From positions 1-24,994 of the forward strand of contig DAOWFB010000123.1 of the NCBI GenBank assembly GCA_030638205.1: 24,994 bases of DNA. Direction: 5' to 3'. This DNA is from Thalassospiraceae bacterium. Its GTDB lineage: Bacteria; Pseudomonadota; Alphaproteobacteria; Rhodospirillales; Magnetovibrionaceae. Below are positions 24,785 to 24,994 of this stretch, piece by piece; the stretch's first letter is position 1; each line of letters opens with the position of its first letter. Below the pieces are notes generated by a model. It saw only the letters and a list, made by a program, of their open reading frames with translations, had not been told where the DNA came from and ran no database searches. The position numbers were made by a program, and so were the translations under genes.

Positions 24785-24994
24785 GGCAGGCAAATTGATT
24801 AACGCCAACCATGCGCAGAATTCCAATGATGTGGGTTGTTGCCTAAGCTTAATAAGGGCCGTTATCGGGCTTTGGGTCCTGAAAACACGTTATTTATCAG
24901 CCAGTTAACCGTAGGCATGGCAATTCATCGTAATTGGCTTACGCTATCATTACCCTAGGGGTGGGGGTGCGTTATTTTCTTTTTTTGAAAACAA

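Overview
The window reads as a chromosomal segment of an alphaproteobacterium. It carries the linked nitrogen two-component genes ntrB-ntrC-ntrY-ntrX next to dusB (nifR3) on one side and trkA, hfq and hflX on the other. It also has a fused ispDF gene, which is typical of this class, and possible CtrA-type TTAACCAT half-sites. Base composition looks AT-leaning with many A/T runs; I did not compute it. I do not commit to a genus.

Positions 1-13632 are a conserved housekeeping and regulatory block. Reading on the minus strand from about 12299 down to 237, the order is a CcsA/YpjD-like membrane protein, dusB, ntrB, ntrC, ntrY, ntrX, trkA, a HAD phosphatase, hfq and hflX. Spacing is very tight: ntrB stop and ntrC start abut, the ntrC-ntrY gap is 3 nt, and ntrY and ntrX overlap by 11 nt. 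A partial minus-strand gene runs off the left edge, and a perfect 20-bp palindrome lies upstream of it. ispDF diverges from the CcsA-like gene across a 151-bp gap holding two 11-bp tandem repeats.

Positions 13633-16612 hold short independent units: a response regulator with an unclassified C-terminal region, cutA facing it, and two small proteins of unknown function. The 648-bp gap from 15965 to 16612 is unusually dense. It contains a perfect TGTGA-N6-TCACA (CRP-type) palindrome, a -10-like element about 40 bp further on, a compact two-hairpin small-RNA candidate ending in a strong plus-strand terminator, an opposing minus-strand terminator, and a fragment resembling the 3' end of a tRNA including CCA.

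Positions 16613-23845 form a polysaccharide export locus. An O-antigen-ligase/Wzy-type membrane protein on the plus strand converges on a minus-strand set: a secreted protein built of 15-residue repeats, a BBP2-type outer-membrane beta-barrel, a Wza-type periplasmic/outer-membrane export protein, a Wzc/ExoP-type co-polymerase with tyrosine kinase domain, and a small membrane-anchored protein. Together these suggest synthesis and export of a surface or extracellular polysaccharide. No glycosyltransferase is present in the window. A four-helix membrane protein of unknown function lies near the right edge.

The strongest candidate for something undescribed is the CRP-site/small-RNA unit at 16124-16257. 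Next come the tRNA-3'-end fragment beside it, the repeat protein, and the palindromes and tandem repeats in regulatory gaps. All are sequence readings without database support.
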